Assembly: GCF_030733425.1 (NCBI RefSeq)
Contig: NZ_JASHIZ010000002.1
Location: 236,460-300,459 of the forward strand
Direction of reading: 5' to 3'
Source: Roseovarius sp. MMSF_3350
Lineage (GTDB): Bacteria > Pseudomonadota > Alphaproteobacteria > Rhodobacterales > Rhodobacteraceae
DNA: 64,000 bases
In this document: positions 40,414 to 49,053 of the stretch, one piece after another
Position numbering within the stretch: position 1 is the stretch's first letter
Layout: each line of letters starts with the position of its first letter
The notes under the pieces: generated by a model
Databases searched by the model: none
Told to the model about the DNA's origin: nothing
The model's input: the letters and a program-made list of their open reading frames with translations, nothing else
Program-made: the position numbers and the translations under genes

Positions 40414-40437
40414 GTGCCGGGGCCGGCCGCGGGTACC
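40414..40437 (+). repeat. Degenerate tRNA-Leu 3'-end copy with CCA
   Basis: GTGCCGG followed by CCGGCCGCGGGTACCA repeats the T-stem, acceptor strand and CCA of tRNA-Leu (32515-32544). The loop bases TTCGA are missing and one base differs. No other tRNA arm is present. It lies 95 bp after csgH and marks a possible island boundary. Confidence 0.7.
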
Positions 40438-40512
40438 AGGCATCATCTTGAAACCTGATGCGCGTGACGCAAATCTTCAGCATGGAATGTCCCGTTTGAA
40501 AGCGCGCCTGAA

Positions 40513-41628
40513 TTGTCCTATCGTTTCATAATCCGGCTGATCATGATCACCCTTGCCGCGATGCTGGTGGTGGCCACCTATCAGCTCATGCCGGCGCTGC
40601 GGCTGGCCTATTTCGAACCGGAAGCCGAGCCGCGGGTGATCACGGCGCGCGGCGACCTGGCCGCAGAGGAAACGGCGACGATCGAGCTGTTCCAGTCGGC
40701 GCGCGACAGCGTGGTGTTCATTTCGACTGCCGAGCGCGTGCGGGACCCGTGGTCGCGCAACGTTTACGAGCAGCCGCGCGGAACCGGATCGGGTTTCCTG
40801 TGGGACGATCGCGGCCACGTCGTGACCAATTCGCACGTGATCGAGGGGGCATCGACTGCGACGGTCAGGCTGGCCGACGGACGAAGCTTTCCGGCCGAAC
40901 TGGTGGGACGCGACCCGTCGCACGATCTGGCGGTGCTGAGGATCGATGCGGGAAACTTGCCCGCACCCGTGACCGTCGGCAGCAGTGACGACCTGCAGGT
41001 GGGTCAGACAGTGCTGGCGATCGGGAACCCCTTCGGACTGGACTGGACGTTGACACGGGGGATCGTCTCGGCGCTGGACCGGGAGTTGCCGTCGCGCACG
41101 GGACGGCCGATCACCGGGCTGATCCAGAGCGACGCCGCGATCAATCCCGGCAACTCCGGCGGTCCGCTTCTGGACAGTGCGGGGCGGCTCATTGGCGTGA
41201 ACACGGCGATCTACAGCCCGTCGGGGGCCAGTGCGGGGATCGGTTTCTCGGTGCCGGTGGGCACGGTCAACCGCGTGGTGCCGGAACTGATCGAAACCGG
41301 GAACTATGCGCCGCCGGCGCTTGGAATTCGATTTGATCCGCGGGTCAATGACCTGGCGCGGCGCCAGGGGCTCGAGGGGGTTCTGGTGCTGGGGGTCGAG
41401 CCGGGGTCGCCGGCGGCCCGGGCCGGTCTGGAGCCGGCGCAACTGGCCGGGGACGGGCGGCTGGTGCCGGGTGACGTCATCACCGGGCTGAGCGGCGAGA
41501 AGGTGAACGGGGTCGATGACTTTCTGGCGGCACTTGGCGCGTACCGGCCCGGGGAGACGGTCGAACTGAGCCTGACACGGGGTCGCGAAACCCGCGAGAT
41601 CGAGATCGAACTGGCCGCGGGCGGCTGA
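40513..41628 (+). CDS. Membrane-anchored S1C serine protease, DegP/HtrA-like with PDZ
   Basis: The 371-residue protein has an N-terminal membrane anchor (FIIRLIMITLAAMLVVATYQ) and then a trypsin-like domain with triad His108 (TNSHVIEG), Asp138 (HDLAVLRID) and Ser215 (NPGNSGGPLL). A single C-terminal PDZ follows (about 285-365, including GVEPGSPAARAGLE and LVPGDVITGLSG). This is the DegS/HhoB layout rather than two-PDZ DegP. It probably degrades misfolded envelope proteins. The TTG start is uncertain; ATG 40543 is an alternative. Confidence 0.85.
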   Translation: MSYRFIIRLIMITLAAMLVVATYQLMPALRLAYFEPEAEPRVITARGDLAAEETATIELFQSARDSVVFISTAERVRDPWSRNVYEQPRGTGSGFLWDDRGHVVTNSHVIEGASTATVRLADGRSFPAELVGRDPSHDLAVLRIDAGNLPAPVTVGSSDDLQVGQTVLAIGNPFGLDWTLTRGIVSALDRELPSRTGRPITGLIQSDAAINPGNSGGPLLDSAGRLIGVNTAIYSPSGASAGIGFSVPVGTVNRVVPELIETGNYAPPALGIRFDPRVNDLARRQGLEGVLVLGVEPGSPAARAGLEPAQLAGDGRLVPGDVITGLSGEKVNGVDDFLAALGAYRPGETVELSLTRGRETREIEIELAAGG

Positions 41629-41652
41629 GTCTGCGCGGAGCGCGCGACAGGG

Positions 41653-43365
41653 TCAGGCGCGGGTCCCGGCGAAGCGCGCGGCCCAGTCCTCGCGCTGGTC
41701 GTCGGTGATCTTGGCGAAGAGCACCTCCGGAACGCTGAAGGCATGGCCGGGCTTCAGGCTTTCGAGCGCCTGGGCCATGTCGTCGGGCCAGTGGCAATCG
41801 TCGGTCTGCATCGCTTGCAGCATCGCGGCAGAGGCGTCGGGAATGAAGGGGGCCGAGATCACCGCGTAAAGACGGATGAGGTTGAGCGCGAGGCGGATCT
41901 GCGCCGCGGCGCGGTCCGGGTCTTCCTTGAAGGTCGACCACGGGGCGGCGGTTTGCAGGTACTCGTTGCCCGCGACCCAGATGGCGCGCAGTTCGGTGGC
42001 GGATTTGCGCACCTCGATGGCTTCCATGTGTTTTTCATACGCACGGATTCGGGTGGTGAGCGTGTCGATCAGCGCGGTCTCGTCGGGGCCGTAGCTGCCC
42101 GCCTCGGGGACGGTTTCGCCGAATTTGGAGCGGCAGAACTTGGTCACGCGGGAGACGAAATTGCCCAGAACGTCGGCGAGGTCCTTGTTGACGCTCGCCT
42201 GGAAGTTTTCCCAGGTGAATTCGGCGTCCGAGCTTTCGGGGGCGTGGCTGAGCAACCACCAGCGCCAGTAGTCGGCGGGCAGGATCTCCAGCGCCTGGTC
42301 CATGAAGATGCCACGACCCTGCGACGTGCTGAACTGGCCGCCATCATAGTTGAGGTAGTTGAAGGACTTGATGTAATCCACCAGCTTCCACGGCTCGCCG
42401 CTGCCCAGGATCGTGGCGGGGAAGCTGAGCGTGTGGAAGGGCACGTTGTCCTTGCCCATGAACTGGGTGTAGCGGACATCATCGGCGCCCTTGTCGGTGC
42501 GCCACCAGCGTTCCCAGTCTTCGCCCTTGCCGGCCTCGACCCATTCGGCGCCGCAGGCGATGTATTCGATGGGCGCGTCGAACCAGACGTAGAAGACCTT
42601 GCCCTCCATCCCGGGCCAGTCGTCATCGCCGCGCTTGACCGGGATACCCCAGTCGAGGTCGCGGGTGATGCCGCGGTCCCGCAGGCCGTCGCCGTCGTTG
42701 AGCCATTTCTTCGCGATGGAGGTCGTCAGGATCGGCCAGTCCTTCTGGTCGTCGATCCAGGCGTTGAGGCGGTCGCGCATCTGGCTTTGCTTGAGATAGA
42801 GGTGCTTGGTCTCGCGGACCTCCAGATCGGTGGAGCCGGAGATGGCGCTGCGCGGGTCGATGAGGTCGGTGGGGTCGAGCTGTTTCGTGCAGTTCTCGCA
42901 CTGGTCGCCGCGGGCCTTGTCATAGCCGCAATTGGGGCAGGTGCCCTCGATATAGCGGTCGGGCAGGAAGCGGCCGTCGGCGTTGGAATAGACCTGTTTC
43001 TCGGTGATTTCCTCGATCAGGCCGGCCTCAAAGAGCTTGCCGGCGAAATGCTGGGTGAGCTTGCGATTCTGCTCGGACGACGAGCGGCCGAAGTGATCGA
43101 AGCTGAGGCGGAAGCCCTGGCCCAGCTTGTCCTGCACCTGCCACATTTCGGCACAGTATTCGGCCACGGGTTTGCCGGCCTTGGCGGCGGCCAGTTCGGC
43201 GGGCGTGCCGTGTTCGTCGGTGGCGCAGAGAAACAGCACCTCGTGTCCCCGGCCGCGCAGGTAGCGGGCATAGAGGTCGGCGGGCAGCTGGCTGCCCACG
43301 AGGTTGCCGAGGTGCTTGATCCCGTTGATATAGGGAATGGCGGAGGTGATGAGGTGGCGGGCCAT
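41653..43365 (-). CDS. metG: Methionyl-tRNA synthetase
   Basis: The 570-residue class I synthetase charges tRNA-Met. The signature-1 region is [20 protein letters not shown] (HIGH-like), and the zinc knuckle is [17 protein letters not shown]. The KMSKS loop appears as FSTSQGRGI, a variant seen in one MetG subgroup. The anticodon-binding helical domain follows. There is no C-terminal tRNA-binding extension. The start is set at [15 protein letters not shown]; the upstream in-frame ATG adds residues not found in the family. Confidence 0.93.
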   Translation of the reverse strand: MARHLITSAIPYINGIKHLGNLVGSQLPADLYARYLRGRGHEVLFLCATDEHGTPAELAAAKAGKPVAEYCAEMWQVQDKLGQGFRLSFDHFGRSSSEQNRKLTQHFAGKLFEAGLIEEITEKQVYSNADGRFLPDRYIEGTCPNCGYDKARGDQCENCTKQLDPTDLIDPRSAISGSTDLEVRETKHLYLKQSQMRDRLNAWIDDQKDWPILTTSIAKKWLNDGDGLRDRGITRDLDWGIPVKRGDDDWPGMEGKVFYVWFDAPIEYIACGAEWVEAGKGEDWERWWRTDKGADDVRYTQFMGKDNVPFHTLSFPATILGSGEPWKLVDYIKSFNYLNYDGGQFSTSQGRGIFMDQALEILPADYWRWWLLSHAPESSDAEFTWENFQASVNKDLADVLGNFVSRVTKFCRSKFGETVPEAGSYGPDETALIDTLTTRIRAYEKHMEAIEVRKSATELRAIWVAGNEYLQTAAPWSTFKEDPDRAAAQIRLALNLIRLYAVISAPFIPDASAAMLQAMQTDDCHWPDDMAQALESLKPGHAFSVPEVLFAKITDDQREDWAARFAGTRA

Positions 43366-43434
43366 GCGAGACGTCCTTGAGCTTTGGGCGTTCGTGTAAC
43401 GCAACGGCGCGGGCTGTGCCAGAGGCTGTTGGCG

Positions 43435-44673
43435 TCAGGGGTCGGTGCGCTTGTCGTTCTCGCGCGCGCCACGCGTCAGCCGACCGATGGTGAAGGACGT
43501 GCGGGGCGACCAGACATAGCGGGTGCGGGCGCCGGCGCTGGGCCGGGCCAGCATGCGCACGAAGCTGAACACGATCAGGATGGCGTGGGCTGTGGCGATC
43601 ATCACGAACATCGCCTGGGGGCCAAAGCGTTCTATCAGGGCGGAGGCCACGAAAGGAGCGGCGATGGCGCCGAGGGCGAAGAAGAACATCAGCGCGGCGG
43701 AGAGTTCGACGCGCTGTTCGGAGGTGGCGAAGTCGTTGGCGTGGGCGGCGGCGACCGAATAGATCGGAAAGGCGGTGAAGCCGAACAAGAAGGCGGCGAT
43801 CATCGCACCGTTGGGCGAGACGGTCCCGGCCAGGGCGGTGACGATGCAGCACAGGATGGCGGCGACCGAGAGGGCGATCATCACGTGGCGGCGGTCGAAC
43901 TTGTCGGCGAGCCAGCCGGCGGGGTATTGCGCCAGCGCCCCGCCCAGGACGAAGGCGGCGAGGAACCACGCGATCTGGTCGAGCGCGAGGCCGACCTGCT
44001 GGCCATAGAGTGGCCCGACCATGCGGAAGGTGGCGCTGGAGAGCGCCGCGACGATCACGGCGGCGGCGGCGAGGGGCGAGCATTCGACCGCCAGCATGGG
44101 GCGCAGGCGGGGTGCCTTGGGCGTTTCGGGCTGGCGCACGGTCGTGAGCGTCAGCGGCAGGAGCGAGGCGCAGCAGATGATGGCGAGCAGGTTGTAGGAG
44201 ACGTAGGAGGCCGGTTCCAGAACGGAAATCAGCATTTGCGCGACGAGCGACGCGCCCATGTCGGCCACCCGGTAGATGCCCATGGTGCGGCCGCGCGTCT
44301 CGTTGGTGACCTTGGCCTGCAGCCATGCCTCGACCACCGTGTAGCAGCCCGCGATGCACAGGCCCGAGGCCACGCGCATCAGCGCCCAGGCCAGAGGGTC
44401 GATGATGATCATGTGCATCAATAGGCCGATGGCGCCTGCGGCGGTGAAGGCGGCGAAGGCGCGGGAATGGCCGACCGAGCCCATCAGGCGCGGCGCGAAC
44501 CAACAGCCGATGAAGAAGCCGAAGAAATGCGCCGAGCCGAGAAAGCCGATTTCCTGGGTGGAGAAGTCGAGCGTGATGCCCGACAGCGCGTCGAGCGGGG
44601 CGACGCCGCCCGTGGAAAGCTGCAACAGGATGACCGACAAAAAGAGGGCCGCGAAGGAGATGATCATGCGCAT
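43435..44673 (-). CDS. MFS transporter
   Basis: The 412-residue protein has twelve predicted hydrophobic segments, beginning MIISFAALFLSVILLQLSTG. The loop 2-3 signature region is APRLMGSVGHSRAFAA, and a second-half equivalent appears at GWLADKFDRRHVMIAL. It resembles the YcaD/UMF-type MFS proteins common in Rhodobacteraceae. The substrate is unknown. It shares the strand with metG (69 bp apart). Confidence 0.85.
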   Translation of the reverse strand: MRMIISFAALFLSVILLQLSTGGVAPLDALSGITLDFSTQEIGFLGSAHFFGFFIGCWFAPRLMGSVGHSRAFAAFTAAGAIGLLMHMIIIDPLAWALMRVASGLCIAGCYTVVEAWLQAKVTNETRGRTMGIYRVADMGASLVAQMLISVLEPASYVSYNLLAIICCASLLPLTLTTVRQPETPKAPRLRPMLAVECSPLAAAAVIVAALSSATFRMVGPLYGQQVGLALDQIAWFLAAFVLGGALAQYPAGWLADKFDRRHVMIALSVAAILCCIVTALAGTVSPNGAMIAAFLFGFTAFPIYSVAAAHANDFATSEQRVELSAALMFFFALGAIAAPFVASALIERFGPQAMFVMIATAHAILIVFSFVRMLARPSAGARTRYVWSPRTSFTIGRLTRGARENDKRTDP

Positions 44674-44889
44674 GGGGGCAACTTGGCACGCGGGCGCGGC
44701 GATGTCCTGCCGCGTTTTCGACAGAACTGCGTCGTTTTCGACGTATGTGAGGGCAAGGCCCCGGCGTGGGCACCGCTTTGGTCAAGTGCCTGATTTCGCC
44801 GCGTTCGTCGGCTGCGCGGCTGACATCTTGTAAGCGGCGGAAGAATCCCCGCATATGGCGCAAGACCCGCCAACCCGACAGGAGATGTC

Positions 44890-46149
44890 ATGATCCACGA
44901 GACTCCCGAGCTTATCGACGCGATCCGGGGCCGCTTCGCCCATGTGGAGAGTTGCCCGTTCCAGGGCGAGCGGATTTTCTTCGAGAACGCGGGCGGGGCG
45001 CTGACGCTGAAAAAAGTGGTGGAGACATCCGGTTTCTATGCCGCGATCCCTGACAACCCCGGGCGGTCGAACCCGGCGGGGCAGGGCATCCAGGACGTGA
45101 TCGACCGCGCCAAGGCGGATCTGGCGGTGTTCATGAACGCATCCTCGGGGCAGTTCCTTGCCGGCGAAAGCGGGACCGAGTTGCTGTTTCGGATGATCCG
45201 GACGGCCTGTGTGAACGCGCCCGAGGGGGGCAAGGTGATCGGTTCGTCGATCGAGCATCCCGCGTCGCGCAGCGCGGCGCGGCGCTGGGCCGAGGTGGCG
45301 GGGCTCGAGTATGTCGAGGTGCCGCATGACGACGCGCTGGGCCTGGTCACGGCGGAGGCCTATGCCGAACGGATGACGCCGGACGTGGCGGTGGCGACGA
45401 TCGTGCATGCCTCGCCGGTGACCGGGATGGGCATGGACGTGGCGGCGATTTCGGCCGCGATCCGCGCGGTGGCGCCGGAGGCGGTGATCATCGTGGACGG
45501 TATCCAGCACGCGGCGCATGGGCAGCTGGACCTAGACAGCTATCGGGCCGATGGCTATGCGATTTCGCCCTACAAGGTGTTCTCGCGGCACGGTTTCGGG
45601 ATCGGGTGGGTCTCGGACCGGCTGGCGGTGATGCCGCATGAGCGGCTGATCGGGTCGCCGGAGGACGCCTGGGAGATGGGCACGCGCGATGCGGGGTCCT
45701 ATGCCACCGTGTCGGACGTGGTGGATTATTTCGACTGGCTGGGCGGCGAGGTGTCGGGCGAGACCGACCGCCGCCGCCGGATCGAGGCGGCGGGGCGGGC
45801 CATTCGCGCCTACGAGACGCATCTGACGGACGCGATGATCAAGGGCACCGGCAACCTGCCCGGGCTGCGCGACATGGAGCATGTGAGCATCCTGGGAGGG
45901 GCCGAGAACCCCGCGCGCGAGGGGCTGGTGTCGGTGGTGGTCGCGGGCGTGCCCTCGGCGGAGGTGGTGGAGCGGCTGAACGCGCAGGGCATCCGCACGC
46001 ATATCCGCAAGGACGACCATTACAGCGGCAACGTGCTGAAGCCGCTGGGGTTGAGCGACTGTATCCGGATTTCGATGTGTCACTACAATACCGAGGCCGA
46101 GGTGGCGCGGCTGCTGACCGCGCTGCGCGAGATGGGTGCGGAGGGCTGA
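44890..46149 (+). CDS. Class V aminotransferase / cysteine-desulfurase-like PLP enzyme
   Basis: The 419-residue fold-type I PLP enzyme has an Asp that holds the cofactor ring nitrogen, near 203 in VIIVDGIQHAAHG, and the Schiff-base Lys at 229 in ISPYKVFSRHGFGIGW. The N-terminal FFENAGGALTLKKVVE is typical of the group. No cysteine loop like that of NifS/IscS is evident, so an aminotransferase or lyase role is as likely as desulfuration. No isc or suf neighbours are present. ATG follows CAGGAGATGTC. Confidence 0.78.
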   Translation: MIHETPELIDAIRGRFAHVESCPFQGERIFFENAGGALTLKKVVETSGFYAAIPDNPGRSNPAGQGIQDVIDRAKADLAVFMNASSGQFLAGESGTELLFRMIRTACVNAPEGGKVIGSSIEHPASRSAARRWAEVAGLEYVEVPHDDALGLVTAEAYAERMTPDVAVATIVHASPVTGMGMDVAAISAAIRAVAPEAVIIVDGIQHAAHGQLDLDSYRADGYAISPYKVFSRHGFGIGWVSDRLAVMPHERLIGSPEDAWEMGTRDAGSYATVSDVVDYFDWLGGEVSGETDRRRRIEAAGRAIRAYETHLTDAMIKGTGNLPGLRDMEHVSILGGAENPAREGLVSVVVAGVPSAEVVERLNAQGIRTHIRKDDHYSGNVLKPLGLSDCIRISMCHYNTEAEVARLLTALREMGAEG

Positions 46150-46164
46150 GATCCGCCGGCGGCC

Positions 46165-46782
46165 TCACGGGGCGGAAGAGGACGGGGCCGGAGCCATGGC
46201 AAAGCCGCCCCTGGCGCGGGTCACGGCCCATGTCGCCGGAGGCAGGGTGCGGGCGCGGCGGCGCGAGAGCGTCCAGCCCAGCCGACCGGGCGCGTGGGCG
46301 GGGGCCATGTGCCAGCGGCTTTCGACGCCGGGGGCGCCGCCCTCGCCGGGGGTGAGAATGAGGCCCAGCGGCGCGCCGGCGCCTTCGGCCGCGCCGGTTT
46401 CCGCGGCCAGGTGCAGGCGGCGGACCTGGGTGAGGTTGGGCAGGTCCGGAAGCTCGGCCACGGCCAGCGGCACGGCCCCGGAGCGCAGCACTTCCTCGAG
46501 GCACCACAGAAGGTCGATGGGCTGGCGCGGTGACAGGAAGGTGAAGCGTTCGGGGCCCACCAGAGCGACCATGCCGTCGGGGTTGAGCCGGTCGGCGGCC
46601 CAGTCGGGGGCGATCCAGAACACCGGCCCTTGCGTGGCGGCGGCCACCAGCATCGCCGCCATGTGCCGCGCCGGCCCGCAAAGCTCGTGCAGGCGCGCGG
46701 GCGTCAGGGCCATCTCGTCCAGCACGGTGAGAGAGGCGCGCGTGCGGTGACTGCTGCGGCGGGTGAGCAAGGTGGTGTCCAT
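46165..46782 (-). CDS. ImuA/RecA-like protein
   Basis: The 205-residue protein (LDEMALTPARLHELCGPARH; GPVFWIAPDWAADRLNPDGM; PRQPIDLLWCLEEVLRSGAV; PLGLILTPGEGGAPGVESRW) resembles the ImuA-like, RecA-related proteins of alphaproteobacteria that work with ImuB and DnaE2 in mutagenic repair. No Walker A lysine motif is visible and no imuB or dnaE2 lies beside it here, so the role is uncertain. The start at 46782 is 112 bp from the divergent aldo/keto reductase. Confidence 0.55.
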   Translation of the reverse strand: MDTTLLTRRSSHRTRASLTVLDEMALTPARLHELCGPARHMAAMLVAAATQGPVFWIAPDWAADRLNPDGMVALVGPERFTFLSPRQPIDLLWCLEEVLRSGAVPLAVAELPDLPNLTQVRRLHLAAETGAAEGAGAPLGLILTPGEGGAPGVESRWHMAPAHAPGRLGWTLSRRRARTLPPATWAVTRARGGFAMAPAPSSSAP

Positions 46783-46893
46783 GCCGTGAAATGTAATTTG
46801 TTCGCTCTTTGTTCTCAATCGCGAAATAGGGGTGACGCCCGTGACAGAGCCGCTACATATGGGGCTTTGACGACAGGCAAGACGGAGCGGGAC

Positions 46894-47937
46894 ATGCAGC
46901 GCAGGCAATTGGGACGGACGGGAATCGAGGTGAGCGCGCTTTGCCTCGGGTCGATGACATGGGGCACGCAGAATACCGAGGCCGAGGGCCACGCCCAGAT
47001 CGACCGGGCGCTGGACCGGGGCGTGGATTTCATCGACACCGCCGAGATGTACCCGGTGAACCCGATCGCGAAAGAGACCATCGGACGCACCGAGGAGATC
47101 ATCGGCACCTGGATCGCCCGGACGGGGCGGCGCGGTGACGTGGTGCTGGCCACCAAGCATTCCGGCGAGGGGATGCAGCACGCGAGGGATGGCGCGCCGA
47201 TCTCGTCGGACACGATTCCGCAGGCTATCGAAGGCTCTCTGAAGCGGTTGCAGACCGATCATATCGACCTCTACCAGTTCCATTGGCCGAACCGGGGCAG
47301 CTACATGTTCCGCCAGCATTGGCGGTTCGATCCCTCGGGGCAGGACCCGGCGGAGACCCGGGCGCATATGGAGGATGCGCTGGGCGCACTGGAACGCGAG
47401 GTCGAGCGCGGCACGATCCGGGCCTTTGGCCTGTCCAACGAGAGCGCGTGGGGGACGGCGCAGTGGCTGCGGGTGGCCGCCGAGGTGGGCGGGCCACGGG
47501 TGGCCACGATCCAGAACGAGTATTCGCTGCTCTGCCGTCTCTTCGACACCGATCTGGCGGAGCTGAGCGTGAACGAGGATGTGGGGCTGCTGGCGTTTTC
47601 GCCGCTGGCGGCGGGGCTGTTGACCGGCAAGTACCAGGGCGGCGCGGTGCCCGAGGGCTCGCGCCTGACGCTGAACGAGACGCTGGGCGGGCGCAAGACG
47701 CAGAAGGCCTTTGCCGCCGTCGACGCCTACCTGGGGGTGGCGCGGCAGTTCGGCCTTGACCCGGTGCAGATGGCGCTGGCGTGGTGCCTGACGCGGCCCT
47801 TCATGACCTCGGCCATTTTCGGGGCGACCTCGCTGGAGCAGTTGGATGTGGCGCTGGGCGCGGCGGAGGTGACGTTGTCCGAGGAAGTGTTGGAGGCGTT
47901 GGACGACACCCAAAAGGCGCATCCGATGCCGTTTTGA
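46894..47937 (+). CDS. Aldo/keto reductase, Tas-like
   Basis: The 347-residue NADPH-dependent reductase has a (beta/alpha)8 fold. Visible are the N-terminal LGRTGIEVSALCLGSMTWGT, the catalytic Asp/Tyr region GVDFIDTAEMYPVNPIAKET, the Lys strand VVLATKHSGEG and the His region IDLYQFHWPNRGSYMF. The long insert (FRQHWRFDPSGQDPAETRAH) matches the Tas subgroup. The substrate is unknown. The start MQRRQLGRTG is preceded by GACGGAGCGGGAC. Confidence 0.88.
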   Translation: MQRRQLGRTGIEVSALCLGSMTWGTQNTEAEGHAQIDRALDRGVDFIDTAEMYPVNPIAKETIGRTEEIIGTWIARTGRRGDVVLATKHSGEGMQHARDGAPISSDTIPQAIEGSLKRLQTDHIDLYQFHWPNRGSYMFRQHWRFDPSGQDPAETRAHMEDALGALEREVERGTIRAFGLSNESAWGTAQWLRVAAEVGGPRVATIQNEYSLLCRLFDTDLAELSVNEDVGLLAFSPLAAGLLTGKYQGGAVPEGSRLTLNETLGGRKTQKAFAAVDAYLGVARQFGLDPVQMALAWCLTRPFMTSAIFGATSLEQLDVALGAAEVTLSEEVLEALDDTQKAHPMPF

Positions 47938-47946
47938 CGTGAGGGC

Positions 47947-48046
47947 GGTGGGTTTTCACCCACCCTACGCGATATCCGACCGAAGTCGCCTATGTGGCGG
48001 GCGTTGTCGGGGGCTTTGCCCCCGCGGCGAAACGGTGTTTCGCCGC
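47947..48046. repeat. Intergenic palindrome cluster (REP-like), likely bidirectional terminator
   Basis: Three hairpins occur in 100 bp: GGTGGG/CCCACC (47947-47964), GGGGG-CTTTG-CCCCC (48009-48023) and a perfect 10-bp GCGGCGAAAC/GTTTCGCCGC (48024-48046). They are followed by CTCCCCCAGGATATTTTCGG. This cluster between convergent genes has the look of the dispersed palindromes frequent in Rhodobacteraceae genomes, and could terminate both neighbours. Confidence 0.65.
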
Positions 48047-48083
48047 TCCCCCAGGATATTTTCGGCCAGAAGAAGAGACGAGG

Positions 48084-48947
48084 CTAGTCCGATGTCCGCG
48101 CCCAGCAGTGGCGGATGTGGGCGGGCAGGTCGCGGGCGCCGATGGCGGCTTCGCGGACGAGCGCATCGAAATGCAGGGTCAGGGCCGCGACGCGTTCGGT
48201 GTCGCGGAACGCGAGATAGTTGCGGCCGATATAGAGCACGGCGAGCAGGGGGCCGAAGACGGTGACGGGCGCCGAGTAGAGCCGGCGGGCGTCGAAGAGG
48301 TAGAGGCGCAGGCGGGGGTAGAGCTGCTCGGTGATCTCGAGCAGGTAGTCGACCTGGCCCTGGCGGATGTCGCGGGGCAGGCCGTGATAGTACCCTTCGC
48401 CGGCGATGAAACTGTGCAACTCGAAGAGCGGCAGGGCGATCTCGTAGTCCGACTGCGTGCCGCGCATCCATTCGAGGCGATCCTCTGACGCGCCGATGGC
48501 CTGTTCGGTGGATCGGCCCAGGTGGGGGGCGTATTCCCATTCGAGCAACTCGCGGGTCTTGAGCATGTCGGGCAGGCCGGCGGGGACGTGGCGGATCTTG
48601 TAGCCCGCGGCCTCGCGATGCCAGGTGAAGATCTGTTCGTCCACCAACGCGCGGGGGGCCTCGGTCAGCGAGAGCGTGTTGGCGAGGATGTCGGCGGCGG
48701 TCTCCGGCCGGTCGGTGAGGCCGAGAAGCCAGTCGGCGGAGACGCCGAGCGCCCGCGCGCATTCGCCCACCACCTGCGCATTGGGCAGGCGGGCCCCGGT
48801 GCCCTTGAGCAGTTGCGAGATGGTCGAGCGGTCGACGCCGACGCTGCGGGCCAGCGCGCTTTGCGAGGTGCCGCGCAGGCGCAGCGCCTCGTTCAGGCGG
48901 GTGCGGAAGAGGGTGGCGCGGTCGCGCTTGTCGGATTTCTGGATCAT
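48084..48947 (-). CDS. XRE-family transcriptional regulator
   Basis: The 287-residue protein has an N-terminal lambda-repressor-like HTH at about 12-70 (LNEALRLRGTSQSALARSVG; VDRSTISQLLKGTGARLPNA). A large C-terminal domain without recognised motif follows (LPDMLKTRELLEWEYAPHLG; YPRLRLYLFDARRLYSAPVT), probably ligand sensing. It is divergent from a fatty-acid desaturase; a palindrome in the shared promoter may be its operator. Confidence 0.82.
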   Translation of the reverse strand: MIQKSDKRDRATLFRTRLNEALRLRGTSQSALARSVGVDRSTISQLLKGTGARLPNAQVVGECARALGVSADWLLGLTDRPETAADILANTLSLTEAPRALVDEQIFTWHREAAGYKIRHVPAGLPDMLKTRELLEWEYAPHLGRSTEQAIGASEDRLEWMRGTQSDYEIALPLFELHSFIAGEGYYHGLPRDIRQGQVDYLLEITEQLYPRLRLYLFDARRLYSAPVTVFGPLLAVLYIGRNYLAFRDTERVAALTLHFDALVREAAIGARDLPAHIRHCWARTSD

Positions 48948-48962
48948 GTGTTGGATTTTATC

Positions 48963-48981
48963 AACAAACGAGAGGTTTGTT
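48963..48981. promoter_or_regulatory. Inverted repeat AACAAAC-N5-GTTTGTT, operator candidate
   Basis: The two 7-bp arms are perfectly complementary, with centre GAGAG. The site lies 16 bp upstream of the XRE-regulator start and within the 106-bp gap to the desaturase gene. Position and symmetry suit a dimeric HTH regulator controlling both promoters. Confidence 0.6.
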
Positions 48982-49053
48982 AATCATTCTCTGACTGCCC
49001 CCCTGACAGGATCTGTCGTAACGCTTTTTGTGAAGGACGGAACTGGGGACAAG

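Larger units (their letters stand above)
32545..40437. mobile_element. Possible older genomic island carrying the curli operon
   Basis: The block begins at the 3' end of tRNA-Leu and ends at a degenerate copy of that 3' end (40414-40437). Direct repetition of a tRNA 3' end is the usual footprint of integration. No integrase is present, so if real the island is immobile. The alternative is chance similarity or a small local duplication. Confidence 0.4.

Noticed and set aside
41743..43380. 545-residue plus-strand open frame opposite metG
   Set aside because: The low-complexity Gly/Ala/Val composition is typical of antisense frames. The minus strand encodes the synthetase motifs.
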